DNA of 55,173 bases from Streptomyces misionensis (lineage in GTDB: Bacteria > Actinomycetota > Actinomycetes > Streptomycetales > Streptomycetaceae). The translations under genes were made by a program, and so were the position numbers. Under the pieces are notes generated by a model, which was not told the DNA's origin, ran no database searches, and was given only the letters and a program-made list of their open reading frames with translations. Within the stretch, counting starts at the first letter, position 1, and each line of letters begins with the position of its first letter. Below, piece after piece: positions 25,577-34,955 of the stretch. The stretch covers positions 1,876-57,048 of the forward strand of contig NZ_VOGW01000148.1 in NCBI RefSeq assembly GCF_007896895.1. Reading direction: 5' to 3'.

Positions 25577-26767
25577 TCAGCTCCCGAGCGCCGTGCGCAG
25601 CGCCCGCACCAGCGACTGCGCCCGCGGGTCCGCCGTCACGCTCGCGCGAAAGCCGCCCGTGACATAGCCGAAGGCGATGCCCGACTCCGGGTCGGCGAAG
25701 CCGAGGGAACCGCCGCGGCCCGGGTGCCCGAAGGAGCCCGGGGACAGCAGCGGCGAGGCGCTGCCGTGCAGCATGTAGCCGAGGCCGAACCGGGTGTTCA
25801 CCACGAGCACCCGGTCCGGACCGGCGGACCGCTCGGCGCGGGCCAGCTCCGTCGTCGCGGGCGTGAACAGCCGGGTGCCGCCGTCCACCTCGCCGATGAG
25901 CGAGGCGTAGACGCGGGCCAGGCCGTCGGCGGTGGCGATGCCGTTGGAGGCGGGCAGCGCGGCGGCGCGGTAGGCGGGGTCGTTCTCGTCCGGCATCGGG
26001 GTGATCGCGGCGAAGGCGCGGCGGGTCAGCGAGTCCGGGTCGGCGTAGGCCGCGGTCACGGCCCGCTTGGGCCGCAGCTTCAGCGCGCCCGCCGCCTGCG
26101 GGGCCTCGATGTCCCCGACGCGGCCCGCCCGCCCCTGCTCCGCCCGGGGCAGCCCGAGCCAGACGTCCGCGCCGACGGGCCCGGCGATCTCGTCCGCGAT
26201 CCAGTCGCCGACCGGGCGCCCGGTGACGCGCCGCACCAGTTCCCCGGTGAGCCAGCTGTAGGTCTGGGCGTGGTAGCCGTGGTCGGTGCCCGGCTCCCAC
26301 ACCGGCGCCTGCGCGGCGACGGCCGCCGCGCCGAGGTCCGGGTCGGCCGCCTCGGCCGGGGTCAGCGGGCGGTCCAGCACCGGCACGCCCGCGCGGTGCG
26401 CGAGCAGGTGCCGGACCAGAGTGTGCTCCTTGCCCGCCGCCTTGTACTCGGGCCAGTACGCGCCGACCGGTGCGTCCAGGTCCAGTTCACCGCGCTGGTG
26501 CAGCAGCAGGAGCGCGGCGGCGGCGACACCCTTGGTGGCCGAGCGCACGATCTGGGCGGTGCCGCGCCGCCAGGGCGCCGTGCCGTCGCCGTCGATGTCC
26601 TGGGTGCCCGCCCACAGGTCGACCACCTTGTGCCCGTCGCGGTACACGGCGACGGCCGCGCCGCGCTCCCCGAGCCGGGCGAAGTTCGCCGCGAACGCCT
26701 CCCCGACCGGCTCGAAGCCCTCGGCCACCGTGCCGTGCACGACCACGTCCGCCTCGTCCGCCTGCAT
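25577..26767 (-). CDS. Serine hydrolase of the class C beta-lactamase/esterase family
   Basis: Beta-lactamase-fold hydrolase of 396 residues, similar to family VIII esterases or EstB. The SxxK nucleophile motif is SATK (Ser76, Lys79), with VRHLLAHRAGVP and the Tyr-containing YHAQTYSWLTGELV motif downstream and a C-terminal GHPGRGGSLGFADPE block. No signal peptide is seen, so it probably works in the cytosol on an ester; beta-lactam hydrolysis is less likely. ATG at 26767 gives MQADEADVVVHG; an earlier GTG at 26788 is possible. The upstream gap to cbiO is 111 bases. Confidence 0.88.
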   Translation of the reverse strand: MQADEADVVVHGTVAEGFEPVGEAFAANFARLGERGAAVAVYRDGHKVVDLWAGTQDIDGDGTAPWRRGTAQIVRSATKGVAAAALLLLHQRGELDLDAPVGAYWPEYKAAGKEHTLVRHLLAHRAGVPVLDRPLTPAEAADPDLGAAAVAAQAPVWEPGTDHGYHAQTYSWLTGELVRRVTGRPVGDWIADEIAGPVGADVWLGLPRAEQGRAGRVGDIEAPQAAGALKLRPKRAVTAAYADPDSLTRRAFAAITPMPDENDPAYRAAALPASNGIATADGLARVYASLIGEVDGGTRLFTPATTELARAERSAGPDRVLVVNTRFGLGYMLHGSASPLLSPGSFGHPGRGGSLGFADPESGIAFGYVTGGFRASVTADPRAQSLVRALRTALGS

Positions 26768-26878
26768 GCTCCGGGTTCCCTTCCACACTCGCCTGCGACA
26801 GTGGGTGCAACAGCGGGCGTGGGCCTGCGATTCCTTGGCGGGAGCGAGTGTCGGTAATCGTGGGGAACGTCGGCTTTG

Positions 26879-27639
<761 letters not shown>

Positions 27640-27652
<13 letters not shown>

Positions 27653-28401
27653 CCCAACAGGCAGACGACGAGGGCCGAGCAGGGCAGCGCGAGGGCGAGG
27701 CGCCACTGCGCCGGGGACGCGACCGCCTCCGCGACGACCGGCATCGAGCCGGTGTATCCCCGGCTCACCATGGCCAGATGGACGCGCTCCCCGCGCTCGT
27801 AGGAGCGGATGAACAGCGCGCCGGCGGACTTGGCGAGCACGCCCCAGTGCCGGACGCCCCGCGCCTCGAAGCCGCGTGAGGCGCGGGCGATCCGCATCCG
27901 GCGCATCTCGTCGGTGATGACGTCGCCGTAGCGGATCATGAAGCCGGCGATCTGCACCAGCAGCGGCGGCAGCTTCAGCCGTTCGAGCCCCAGCAGGAGC
28001 TGGCGCAGTTCGGTGGTGGCCGCGAGGAGCACGGAGGCGGCGACGCCGAGGGCGCCCTTGGCGAGCACGTTCCACGCGCCCCACAGCCCGTTGACGCTCA
28101 GCGAGAGGCCGAGCACATGCACCCGCTCGCCCTGTGCGACGAACGGCATCAGCACCGCGAACGCCACGAAGGGCACCTCGATCAGCAGCCGCTTGAGCAG
28201 GAAGGCGGCGGGCACCCGGGCGAGCCGGGCCGCCGCCGCGAGCAGCACGGCGTACACCGCGAACGCCCACATCGCCTCGCGCGGGGTGGCGACCACGACC
28301 AGCACGAAGAGGAAGGCGGCGGCCAGCTTGGCGTGCGGCGGCAGGGCGTGCACGGGCGAGGTCCCGTGCCGGTAGAGCCGGTGCGCGTGTCCAGCGCCCA
28401 T
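27640..28401 (-). CDS. cbiQ: Cobalt/nickel ECF transporter transmembrane T component
   Basis: Energy-coupling-factor T protein (EcfT/CbiQ family) of 253 residues that couples the ATPase to the substrate-binding CbiM. It has about five membrane helices and the cytoplasmic coupling region with two ArgxxGly-type patches: MRIARASRGFEARG and MVSRGYTGSMP, matching the AxxxRG motifs of EcfT. It starts one base after the cbiM stop and its own stop overlaps the cbiO start, consistent with one operon. HRLYRHGTSPVHALPPHAK at the N-terminus is typical for CbiQ. Confidence 0.93.
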
Positions 28402-28402
28402 G

Positions 28403-29452
28403 TCACAGACCGGGGTTGGCGGGGGAGACGTCCGCGCCGCGGCGCCTGCGCACCGCCCAGAACACCGCGCTGCCCGCCACCACGGTGACCCCGACGCCGA
28501 TCACGCCCGCCAGCCCGCCGGACAGGCGCGCGTCGGAGACGTCCTTGACGCCGTAGTCGGCCAGCGGGGAGTCGGCCGAGGCGTGCTCCTTCGCCTTGGT
28601 GTCGATGCCCTTGTCGTGCGCGACCTTCTCCAGGCCGTCGGGGTTCGCGGAGGCGTAGAAGCTGACGAAGCCGGCGAGCACCAGGGAGGCCACCAGGCCG
28701 GTCAGCCACACCGTGCGCCGCGAGGTGCGCGCCGCCGCGGGCACGGCGGCGGGCTCCGGCGCGTCCACCAGCTCGCCGTTCACCCGCAGCCGGAGCCGCT
28801 GCCGCAGCCCGCGCGCCCCGTGCACCAGGTCCGGGCGCACGGCGATCACGGCGCCGACGGTGAGCGCGGTGATGACCGCCTCGCCGATGCCGATGAGCAC
28901 ATGGACGCCGATCATCGCGGTGGCGACCTTGCCGATGGAGACGTCGGTGGTGCCACCGATCGCGTAGATCAGGGTGAAGGCGACGGCGGCGGCCGGCACC
29001 GACACCAGCGCGGCGACGAAGGAGGCGACGGTCACCGAGCGCCGCTTGCGGGGCAGCACGGCGAGCAGGCCGCGGAAGACGGCGTAGGACACCACGGTGG
29101 TGACCAGTGCCATGTCCGTGATGTTCACGCCCAGCGCGGTCAGCCCGCCGTCCGCGAACAGCACGCCCTGCATCAGCAGCACCACCGACACGCACAGCAC
29201 GCCGGTGTACGGGCCGACCAGGATGGCGGCGAGCGCCCCGCCCAGCAGATGGCCGCTGGTGCCGGCCGCGACGGGGAAGTTGAGCATCTGCACGGCGAAG
29301 ATGAACGCCGCCACCAGCCCGGCCAGCGGGGCCGTTCTCTCCTCCCCGAGTTCGCGGCGGGCGCCGCGCAGGCTCACCGCGAGGGCGCCGGCGGCGACCA
29401 CCCCGGTGACGGCTGAGGTGGGGGCGTCGATGAATCCGTCAGGTACATGCAC
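28403..29452 (-). CDS. cbiM: Cobalt/nickel ECF transporter substrate-binding protein CbiM with fused CbiN-like PDGLE domain
   Basis: Membrane S component that binds the metal, 349 residues. It begins MHVPDGFIDAPTS: in CbiM/NikM the N-terminal Met1-His2 amide and side chain bind the metal, and His2 is present. Further motifs NFPVAAGTSGHLLGGALAAIL and LLMQGVLFADGGLTALGVN are diagnostic. About seven helices end near residue 230. The rest (residues 235-349) carries the PDGLEKVAHDKGI segment and one last TM helix, the CbiN/PDGLE domain fused to CbiM, as in NikMN-type systems. A Nur-like box upstream points to nickel. No cobalamin riboswitch is seen in the 171 bases to ssgE. Confidence 0.93.
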   Translation of the reverse strand: MHVPDGFIDAPTSAVTGVVAAGALAVSLRGARRELGEERTAPLAGLVAAFIFAVQMLNFPVAAGTSGHLLGGALAAILVGPYTGVLCVSVVLLMQGVLFADGGLTALGVNITDMALVTTVVSYAVFRGLLAVLPRKRRSVTVASFVAALVSVPAAAVAFTLIYAIGGTTDVSIGKVATAMIGVHVLIGIGEAVITALTVGAVIAVRPDLVHGARGLRQRLRLRVNGELVDAPEPAAVPAAARTSRRTVWLTGLVASLVLAGFVSFYASANPDGLEKVAHDKGIDTKAKEHASADSPLADYGVKDVSDARLSGGLAGVIGVGVTVVAGSAVFWAVRRRRGADVSPANPGL

Positions 29453-29472
29453 CGTTCGATTTTAGAGGCTTG

Positions 29473-29489
29473 TTGCGAACCTTTTGCAA
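29473..29489 (-). promoter_or_regulatory. Nur-like operator upstream of cbiMQO
   Basis: TTGCGA-ACCTT-TTGCAA on the plus strand: two six-base half sites around five bases, with one mismatch from perfect symmetry. Read on the minus strand it fits TGCAA-N5-TCGCA, matching the S. coelicolor Nur box tGCaa-N5-ttGCA at nine of ten positions. It ends 21 bases before the cbiM ATG, so the operon would be repressed by nickel-bound Nur. Confidence 0.65.
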
Positions 29490-29623
29490 GTACCAGGGCA
29501 TCGCCTGTCCGTCCGGTGGGACGTCGACCGTCTGCGGGGGCGCCTCCGGGAAAATGTGGGACATTGGAGAACAAGCGGATGAACCGCTCGCACATAGGTC
29601 ACTCAGTGTGAAAGGGCGTTCCG

Positions 29624-29962
29624 ATGGCTGTGATCGAACAGTACGCCCGCGCCCATGTCGTCACCGACGACGAGGACCCGGGGGCCGTCCCGGTACTGCT
29701 GCGGTACGATCCCGACCGCGATCCGCGCTCCGTGCGGATCGGGCTTCCGGGCACCCACGAGTGGACCTTCTCCCGCGCCCTGCTGGAGCGCGGGCTGCGG
29801 GCGCCGGCCGAGAGCGGCGCCGTCCGGGTGTGGCCCTGCGGGCGGGTCCAGGCGGTCGTGGAGTTCCACTCCGACAGCGGTGTCGACGTGCTCCAGTTCG
29901 ACGCGAAGGCATTGGTCAGATTTCTGCGCCGGACCTACACCGCGGAGCCCGTGCACAACTGA
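29624..29962 (+). CDS. ssgE: SsgA-like sporulation/cell division protein, SsgE type
   Basis: SsgA-like protein (SALP) of 112 residues; SALPs are actinobacterial factors that steer septum formation, spore-wall synthesis and autolytic spore separation. It has the family layout: LRYDPDRDPRSVRIGLP, then WTFSRALLERGL, GAVRVWPC and VVEFHSDSGVDVLQFDAKAL with the C-terminal RFLRRTY helix. It is next to a class B PBP and close to pmt, the same neighbourhood as ssgE (SCO3158) in S. coelicolor, from which I take the name. SsgE there affects spore dissociation. ATG 29624 follows a weak ribosome-binding site (AAAGGGCG). Confidence 0.88.
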   Translation: MAVIEQYARAHVVTDDEDPGAVPVLLRYDPDRDPRSVRIGLPGTHEWTFSRALLERGLRAPAESGAVRVWPCGRVQAVVEFHSDSGVDVLQFDAKALVRFLRRTYTAEPVHN

Positions 29963-29971
29963 GCGGTCCGG

Positions 29972-31636
29972 TCAGCCGCCCATCCGCAGCAGGTCCGCCA
30001 CGATCGGACCGGCCGTGTCGCCGCCGTGGCCGCCGGCCTGCACCACGCCCGCGGCCGCCAGGTCGCCCCGGTAGGCGGTGAACCAGCCGTTCGGCTTCTT
30101 CTGCCCGTCGACCTCGGCCGAGCCGGTCTTCGCGCCGTAGTCCGGGCCGAGGCCGGCCATCGCCTTGGCGGCCGTGCCGTAGTCCGCCGTGAACTTCATG
30201 ACCTCCTCGAGCTGGGACCGGGTCTTGGCGGACATGGTGCGCGAGGCCGTCGCCAGGGTGCGGTGGTCGACGTCCGGGGAGACCAGGTACGGCTGGTGGA
30301 AGTGACCCGACCGCACGGTGGCCGCCACCGAGGCCATGTTCAGCGGGTTCATCCGCACCCCGCCCTGGCCGATCAGCGAGGCGCCCATCTGCGCGCCGCT
30401 CTGCACCGGGACCGAGCCGTCGAAGGTGGGCACCCCGATGGCCCAGTTGTCCATGCCGAGGCCGTAGACCTGCTGGGCCTCCTTGGTCAGGTCGCTGTCG
30501 GACAGCTTGGGCGCGAAGTCGATGAAGGCGTTGTTGCAGGAGGCCCCGAAGGAGTCCTTGAACGTGCCCTTCTTGATCTCGGAGTCCCCGTCGTTGTGGA
30601 ACGTCCAGCCCGCGAGCTTGTAGGTCTTGGGGCAGGGGTGCGAGGCGTCCGCGGTGACGAGCTTCTTCTCGAACAGCATGGTCGAGGTCACGATCTTCAT
30701 CGTGGAGCCGGGCGCGAGGGAGCCCTGGAAGCCGACGTTGAAGCCGTGCTCGCTGTTGGCGACCGCGAGGATCTCGCCGGTGGAGGGCCGCAGGACGACC
30801 ACGGAGGCGCGGGCCCGCTTGCCGACCTGCCGCTCGGCCTCCGCCTGGAACGCCGGGCTCAGCGTGGTCTTCACGGTGCCCGGGGTGCCCTGGGTCAGCG
30901 TCACCAGCGTCTTGTCGGACAGCTTGGCCTTCAGCGACGCCTTGCCGCGCACCACGCGCAGCTCCACGCCCGCCGTGCCGCCCGCCGTCCTGCCGTACTT
31001 CTCCCGCAGTCCGTCCAGGACGGTTCCCAGCGACGGATACCTGGCGGCCGTCAGCTCGCCCCCGTTGCGGTCCAGGGCCTTGACGGGCGGGGTGCCCGCG
31101 TTCCCGGTGACGAGCGTGTCGCCGTCCTTCAGGTCCGGGTGGACGACGGAGGCGTGCCAGCCGACCAGCGGCTTGCCGTCGGCGGCGCGCCGCACGACGG
31201 TGAGCGAACTGTCGTACGCGAGCGGCTTGTCCACGCCCTTGTACGACACCGTCGCCTTGACGGAGAAGGGCACCTTGGCGCCCTTCGCCGGGCCCGGAGT
31301 GAGGGTGACGTCCTTGAGGTGGGCGTCCTTGGAGTAGCCGGTGAGCAGGGCGCCGGCCGCCGACGGGTCGTCGGTGGCGGCCGCCGCGTCGGCGACCTCG
31401 CCCCGCTGCCAGGAGCCCAGGAAACGGGTGGCGACGGTGTGCACCTCGGCGGCGCTCGGCGGACCGGTCTTGACGTGCCGCTCACTGGCCGTGGAGGTGG
31501 GCGCGCCGGCCGCGGAACCGCCGTCGTACACCGCGTAGACGGTCAGCGCGGCGCCGCAGACGGCCAGGGCGACCACTGCGCCGACCACACCGGGACCGGC
31601 AGTGCGCCGCTCGGCGACCCGTCTTCTCTTGCCCAC
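29972..31636 (-). CDS. Class B penicillin-binding protein (transpeptidase)
   Basis: Peptidoglycan DD-transpeptidase of 554 residues. A TM anchor (residues 16-37) precedes an NTF2-like MecA_N domain (about residues 60-170), a PBP dimerisation region and a C-terminal transpeptidase domain with all three motifs: PGSTMKIVTS (nucleophile near Ser310), SCNNAF (SxN near 365) and AKTGSAE (KTG near 501). The MecA_N-transpeptidase layout is that of the PbpA/Pbp2-like family of Streptomyces. It is convergent with ssgE, nine bases apart, and probably works with it during sporulation wall growth. Confidence 0.94.
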   Translation of the reverse strand: MGKRRRVAERRTAGPGVVGAVVALAVCGAALTVYAVYDGGSAAGAPTSTASERHVKTGPPSAAEVHTVATRFLGSWQRGEVADAAAATDDPSAAGALLTGYSKDAHLKDVTLTPGPAKGAKVPFSVKATVSYKGVDKPLAYDSSLTVVRRAADGKPLVGWHASVVHPDLKDGDTLVTGNAGTPPVKALDRNGGELTAARYPSLGTVLDGLREKYGRTAGGTAGVELRVVRGKASLKAKLSDKTLVTLTQGTPGTVKTTLSPAFQAEAERQVGKRARASVVVLRPSTGEILAVANSEHGFNVGFQGSLAPGSTMKIVTSTMLFEKKLVTADASHPCPKTYKLAGWTFHNDGDSEIKKGTFKDSFGASCNNAFIDFAPKLSDSDLTKEAQQVYGLGMDNWAIGVPTFDGSVPVQSGAQMGASLIGQGGVRMNPLNMASVAATVRSGHFHQPYLVSPDVDHRTLATASRTMSAKTRSQLEEVMKFTADYGTAAKAMAGLGPDYGAKTGSAEVDGQKKPNGWFTAYRGDLAAAGVVQAGGHGGDTAGPIVADLLRMGG

Positions 31637-31774
31637 AGCCTCTGTTCCTCCGCGCTTGCCCAGGGTCCCCCGCGGCCCCTCGACTCCCCAACGACGGCAC
31701 TCACCCTAAAGTCCCGATCGCGGCGGGTGACACGTCCGGGAGATCCGTAGCACGGTTGCGACAATCGGACCGGC

Positions 31775-32215
31775 TCAGCCGAGGACGGAGCGGAACTCCT
31801 CGACGGTGCGACGGCGGAAGGTGAGGAACGCGAGCCAGGAACCGTCGGCGTAGTGCACCCGGAAGCGGGCCATCAGCTGGAGCCGGGGCCGGCGTTCGAT
31901 CCGTGCCACCCAGGACCGCGGCACCTCCCACACCGGGGTGCCGTCCAGCGGCTCGACCAGCCCGACGCGCCGGTCGGTGACGCGCAGCAGCAGGGCGCCG
32001 GAGGTGCGCGGCATCTGCGACGCGACACTGCCCTGGCCCCCGCCGCTCGCCCCGACGCGGCCCATCACCTGGTTGGCGACGACCCCGCCGAGGTTCACGC
32101 CGAGCCCCTTGGCGCTCCTGGCCGGGACGACGGAGGCGTACCTCAGCACCTGCTCACCGGGCGCGAGCCCACTGCGTGCGGCACGCTCACGGAGTTCGGA
32201 CATGCCCATGATCAT
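31775..32215 (-). CDS. Hypothetical protein
   Basis: Encodes up to 146 residues that I do not recognise. It is soluble, basic and has no TM segment. Features are an N-terminal ELRERAARSGLAPGEQVLRYAS, a Gly/Val middle (GVNLGGVVANQVMG), LRVTDRRVGLVEP and VARIERRPRLQL followed by LAFLTFRRRTVEEF; this alternating beta-rich C-terminal half resembles PH-like or bacterial PH domains, but weakly. Three in-frame ATGs (32215, 32209, 32203) are close together, so the start is unsure. An 11-base inverted repeat overlaps all of them and may control translation or transcription. Confidence 0.7.
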   Translation of the reverse strand: MIMGMSELRERAARSGLAPGEQVLRYASVVPARSAKGLGVNLGGVVANQVMGRVGASGGGQGSVASQMPRTSGALLLRVTDRRVGLVEPLDGTPVWEVPRSWVARIERRPRLQLMARFRVHYADGSWLAFLTFRRRTVEEFRSVLG

Positions 32216-32232
32216 AGGTGCGCATGTCCGAA
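32195..32232. promoter_or_regulatory. Inverted repeat across start codons of the hypothetical gene
   Basis: Perfect 11-base arms TTCGGACATGC (32195-32205) and GCATGTCCGAA (32222-32232) with a 16-base loop. On the minus strand the three possible ATG starts fall in the loop and right arm, so an RNA hairpin would hide the start; it could equally be an operator. Confidence 0.55.
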
Positions 32233-32251
32233 GGCCCGGCGGGGGCCCGGA

Positions 32252-33262
32252 CTACCGGGATTCCGCCGCGGGCCGCTGCTTGTGGAAGGACTCCGCCAGG
32301 TAGGCGGCCTCGTGCGGCTGGTAGGGCTCCTCCAGGTAGGCGGTCTCGTCCTCGTCGAGTTCGACGTCCACCGCGGCGACCGCGTCGGCCAGCTGGGCCG
32401 GCTTGGTGACCCCGACGATGGGCGAGGTCACCGCCGGGTTGCGCATGACCCAGGCCAGGGCGACCTGGGCCGGGGACAGACCCCGCTTGCCCGCGATCTC
32501 GTGGACGCGCTCGGCCACTGCCTGGTCCTCGTCGCGGTAGAGGATCTTGCCGCCGGGGTCGGTCGCGGCACGCGCCGTGGCGGTGTCCCGGACCCGCGTC
32601 AGCCTGCCCCGCGCCAGCGGGCTCCACGGGATCACGCCGATGCCCTGGTCGGCGCAGAGCGGGAGCATCTCCCGCTCCGCCTCCCGGTGGATGAGGTTGT
32701 AGTGGTCCTGCATCGACACGAACCGGGTCCAGCCGTTCAGGTCGGCCAGGAACAGGGCCTTGGCGAACTGCCAGGCGTGCATGGAGGAGGCTCCGATGTA
32801 GCGGACCTTCCCGGACTTGACCGCGTCGTGCAGCGCCTCGAGGGTCTCCTCGATCGGGGTGTCGTAGTCCCAGCGGTGGATCTGGTACAGGTCGATGTAG
32901 TCGGTCCCCAGCCGCTTCAGGGAGGCGTCGAGCTCGGCGAAGATCGCCTTGCGGGACAGTCCGGCGCCGTTCGGGCCGGGGCGCATCCGCATCCAGACCT
33001 TGGTGGAGAGGACGACCTCCTCGCGCCGGGTGAAGTCCTTGACCGCCCGGCCGACGATCTCCTCGCTGCTTCCGGCGCTGTACCCATTGGCTGTGTCGAG
33101 GAAGTTGACGCCGCTCTCAAGGGCCTGCTTGATGATGTCCCGGCTGGCGTCCGCGCCCAGCGACCAGGGCTCGCCGCCCCGGTCCGGCTCGCCGAAGCTC
33201 ATGCAGCCGAGGGCGATGGCGGAGACGTCCAGTCCGGTCTTTCCGAGTTTGAGGTAGCGCAT
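32252..33262 (-). CDS. Aldo/keto reductase
   Basis: NADPH-dependent reductase of 336 residues with a TIM-barrel fold. The N-terminus MRYLKLGKTGLDVSAIALG is typical; catalytic residues can be read as the Asp in FLDTANGYSAG (Tyr in NGY), Lys in LSTKVWMRM and His in LYQIHRWDYDTP. The C-terminal NADP loop region includes SPIVGVTKPAQLADAV. It belongs to the AKR branch near yeast-type aryl-alcohol reductases (LIHREAEREMLPLCADQGIG). ATG 33262 was chosen because it begins the family N-terminus; an upstream in-frame start at 33295 is weaker. The substrate is unknown. Confidence 0.93.
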   Translation of the reverse strand: MRYLKLGKTGLDVSAIALGCMSFGEPDRGGEPWSLGADASRDIIKQALESGVNFLDTANGYSAGSSEEIVGRAVKDFTRREEVVLSTKVWMRMRPGPNGAGLSRKAIFAELDASLKRLGTDYIDLYQIHRWDYDTPIEETLEALHDAVKSGKVRYIGASSMHAWQFAKALFLADLNGWTRFVSMQDHYNLIHREAEREMLPLCADQGIGVIPWSPLARGRLTRVRDTATARAATDPGGKILYRDEDQAVAERVHEIAGKRGLSPAQVALAWVMRNPAVTSPIVGVTKPAQLADAVAAVDVELDEDETAYLEEPYQPHEAAYLAESFHKQRPAAESR

Positions 33263-33457
33263 GCCTCGGAACCTAGGACTCGGAGTGCGCTCCAACGCAA
33301 CACGTCCCGGTCCGGGATCGGGGCGTGGGACACGTCCGCCCTGTCAGGTTTCGACCGTTTCGGCGGGAGTGCCCGGCGGGAGCGGCAGCGCGCTGCGTCC
33401 GGCACCGCCGCCCCTTTCCGCTGTATCGATCATGTCGGCCGTGCGCGCGTCCACCCG

Positions 33458-33543
33458 GCTACACCCACGTGTCCAGCCACATCCGCGCCCGCCACTGGTC
33501 GATCGGGATCGCCGTGCCGGTGTACAGGGGCCAGAAGTAGATG
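33458..33543 (-). repeat. Left att repeat (attL side): stranded 3' end of pmt
   Basis: 86 bp identical to 51798-51883. Read on the minus strand it encodes the last 28 residues of Pmt (IYFWPLYTGTAIPIDQWRAR and the six after it) and its stop, but the upstream bases belong to the element, so this copy is a gene stub without a start. The 344-base gap 33,263-33,606 holds this repeat and no other gene. Confidence 0.93.
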
Positions 33544-33606
33544 TAGTTCTGCGTCGCCCGCCCGGCAAAGCGTTGACCAGCGATAACAACCGTACGGCAC
33601 GGGCTG

Positions 33607-34872
33607 TCAGTCGTCGTGGGCCGTCTGTGGGCCGTGATCTTCGTTCGGGCGCTCGCGGTAGAGGTCGTCCACCGCCTTACGGGTGCGCAGTTCACTGCTC
33701 GGCATCAGGTGCGTGTAGGTCCGCAGGGTGAACCCCGCGTCCGCGTGGCCAAGGTATCGGCTCAACGCCTTGATGTTCTCCCCGGCATCCAGCAACACGG
33801 AGGCGTAGAAGTGCCTCAGCGCGTGCATGCCGTGCTCGCGGGCGGAGGCGTACCGGTCACCCTCCTCAGCCTCCGGGATGAGCCCAGCGGCGGCCAGAGC
33901 GGGTTTCCACATGCGGTCGTTGAAGTGGCTCACCCGGACATGCAGCCCGGCCGCTCCGCTGAAGTACAGGCGCTTGGTCCGCTGCTCCCCGTCCAGGATC
34001 CGCCAGGGCAGGGTGACCGTGGCCGGCAGGAAGGTGTCGGCGTGGGCCCGGAGGGCATCCGCGACCGCCCGGGGAAGGGGTACCTGCCGGTTCTTGCCAC
34101 CCTTCGGCGGAGCGAAGACGTACCGTCCCCTGAGCCGCTTGAGTTGGTGGCTCACGGTGATCCAGCCCCCGTCGAAGTCCACCTCATCCACGGAGAGGCC
34201 GAACACCTCTCCCTGCCGGAGCCCGCACCCGGCTCCCAGGTCCACCACCGTGCGGTAGCGCGCCGGAAGCGCGTGCCGCACGGCGAACACCTGGTCGGCG
34301 GTCCACGGCTTCACCGCTGTGTCGCCGGTCTTCGGCATCTGCACCGAACGGGCCTTGAAGGGGTTCCGTGCCAGCAACTCGTCATCGACGGCGGCGTTGA
34401 AGACCGCGGAGACGGTCGCGGCGACCACCCGGCGGTGCGCCTCGTTCGGCATCGACTTCTTCAATTCACCCAGCCAGGCACGGACGTGCTCGGGCTTGAA
34501 GGAGCCGAGCGGTCGACTGCCGATGCTCGGGTAGGCGTGAAGCCTCAGCCGACGCTCGGCGCCCTCCCCGCTGTTGACCTCTCCGGCGTGCGAGGACACC
34601 CAGCGCTCGGCGTACTGCTGGAAGGTGGTCCGGCCCGCCTTCGGGTCCACGTACTGGCCGCTGCTCATGTCGGCTTCCGTCTTGCTCAGCCACTTCTCGG
34701 CGAGGCGCTTCTGTCCGTCGCGGAAGCTCTTGGACTTCTCGGTGCCGTCGGGGCCGACGTAGCGGGCCCGGTAGCGAAGGCCGGTGCCGTGGCGGTCGGT
34801 CTTGACGCGAACGGCCTTGCCGTTGGCGCCATTCTCGGTCTTGTACCAGCGGTCTTGGATGTGGCCTGCCAT
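33607..34872 (-). CDS. int: Tyrosine site-specific integrase
   Basis: Tyrosine recombinase of 421 residues that catalyses integration and, with the excisionase, excision at pmt. N-terminal arm-binding and SAM-like core-binding domains (residues 1-165) precede the catalytic domain: the first Arg is in GAGCGLRQGEVFGL (about Arg216), a Lys lies in APPKGGKNRQVPLP, HALRHFYAS gives His-x-x-Arg near 349-352, LGHADAG the second His, and the nucleophile is the Tyr of RTYTHLMP near 385. All are present, so it should be active. ATG 34872 follows GGAAGGGACC. It lies next to attL, transcribed toward it; a hairpin separates it from xis. Confidence 0.95.
   Translation of the reverse strand: MAGHIQDRWYKTENGANGKAVRVKTDRHGTGLRYRARYVGPDGTEKSKSFRDGQKRLAEKWLSKTEADMSSGQYVDPKAGRTTFQQYAERWVSSHAGEVNSGEGAERRLRLHAYPSIGSRPLGSFKPEHVRAWLGELKKSMPNEAHRRVVAATVSAVFNAAVDDELLARNPFKARSVQMPKTGDTAVKPWTADQVFAVRHALPARYRTVVDLGAGCGLRQGEVFGLSVDEVDFDGGWITVSHQLKRLRGRYVFAPPKGGKNRQVPLPRAVADALRAHADTFLPATVTLPWRILDGEQRTKRLYFSGAAGLHVRVSHFNDRMWKPALAAAGLIPEAEEGDRYASAREHGMHALRHFYASVLLDAGENIKALSRYLGHADAGFTLRTYTHLMPSSELRTRKAVDDLYRERPNEDHGPQTAHDD
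33617..33635 (+). promoter_or_regulatory. Candidate integrase arm-type sites, left side
   Basis: Two direct copies of TGGGCCGT at 33617 and 33628, exactly 11 bases apart, within the last codons of the integrase gene and 74 bases from the att core. Three matching copies lie at the other end of the element in the same orientation and with the same spacing. Confidence 0.6.
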
Positions 34873-34899
34873 GTAAGGCGTGGTCCCTTCCGGACATGG

Positions 34900-34930
34900 G
34901 AAGGGAGGGCCACAGTGTGGCCCTCCCTTC
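34900..34930 (-). terminator. Hairpin between xis and int
   Basis: Perfect 15-base arms GAAGGGAGGGCCACA and TGTGGCCCTCCCTTC around one base, 25 bases after the xis stop and 27 bases before the int start. It probably ends or attenuates transcription so that int is expressed separately. Confidence 0.75.
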
Positions 34931-34955
34931 AGGTTGGGCTGTGTGATGGGTCGTG

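Noticed and set aside
27653..28270. Upstream extension of cbiO in its frame
   Set aside because: It overlaps cbiQ out of frame and reads as low-complexity Arg/Ala text.
29453..29623. Cobalamin riboswitch upstream of cbiMQO
   Set aside because: The gap is too short and has no B12-box-like sequence; a Nur-like box is seen instead.
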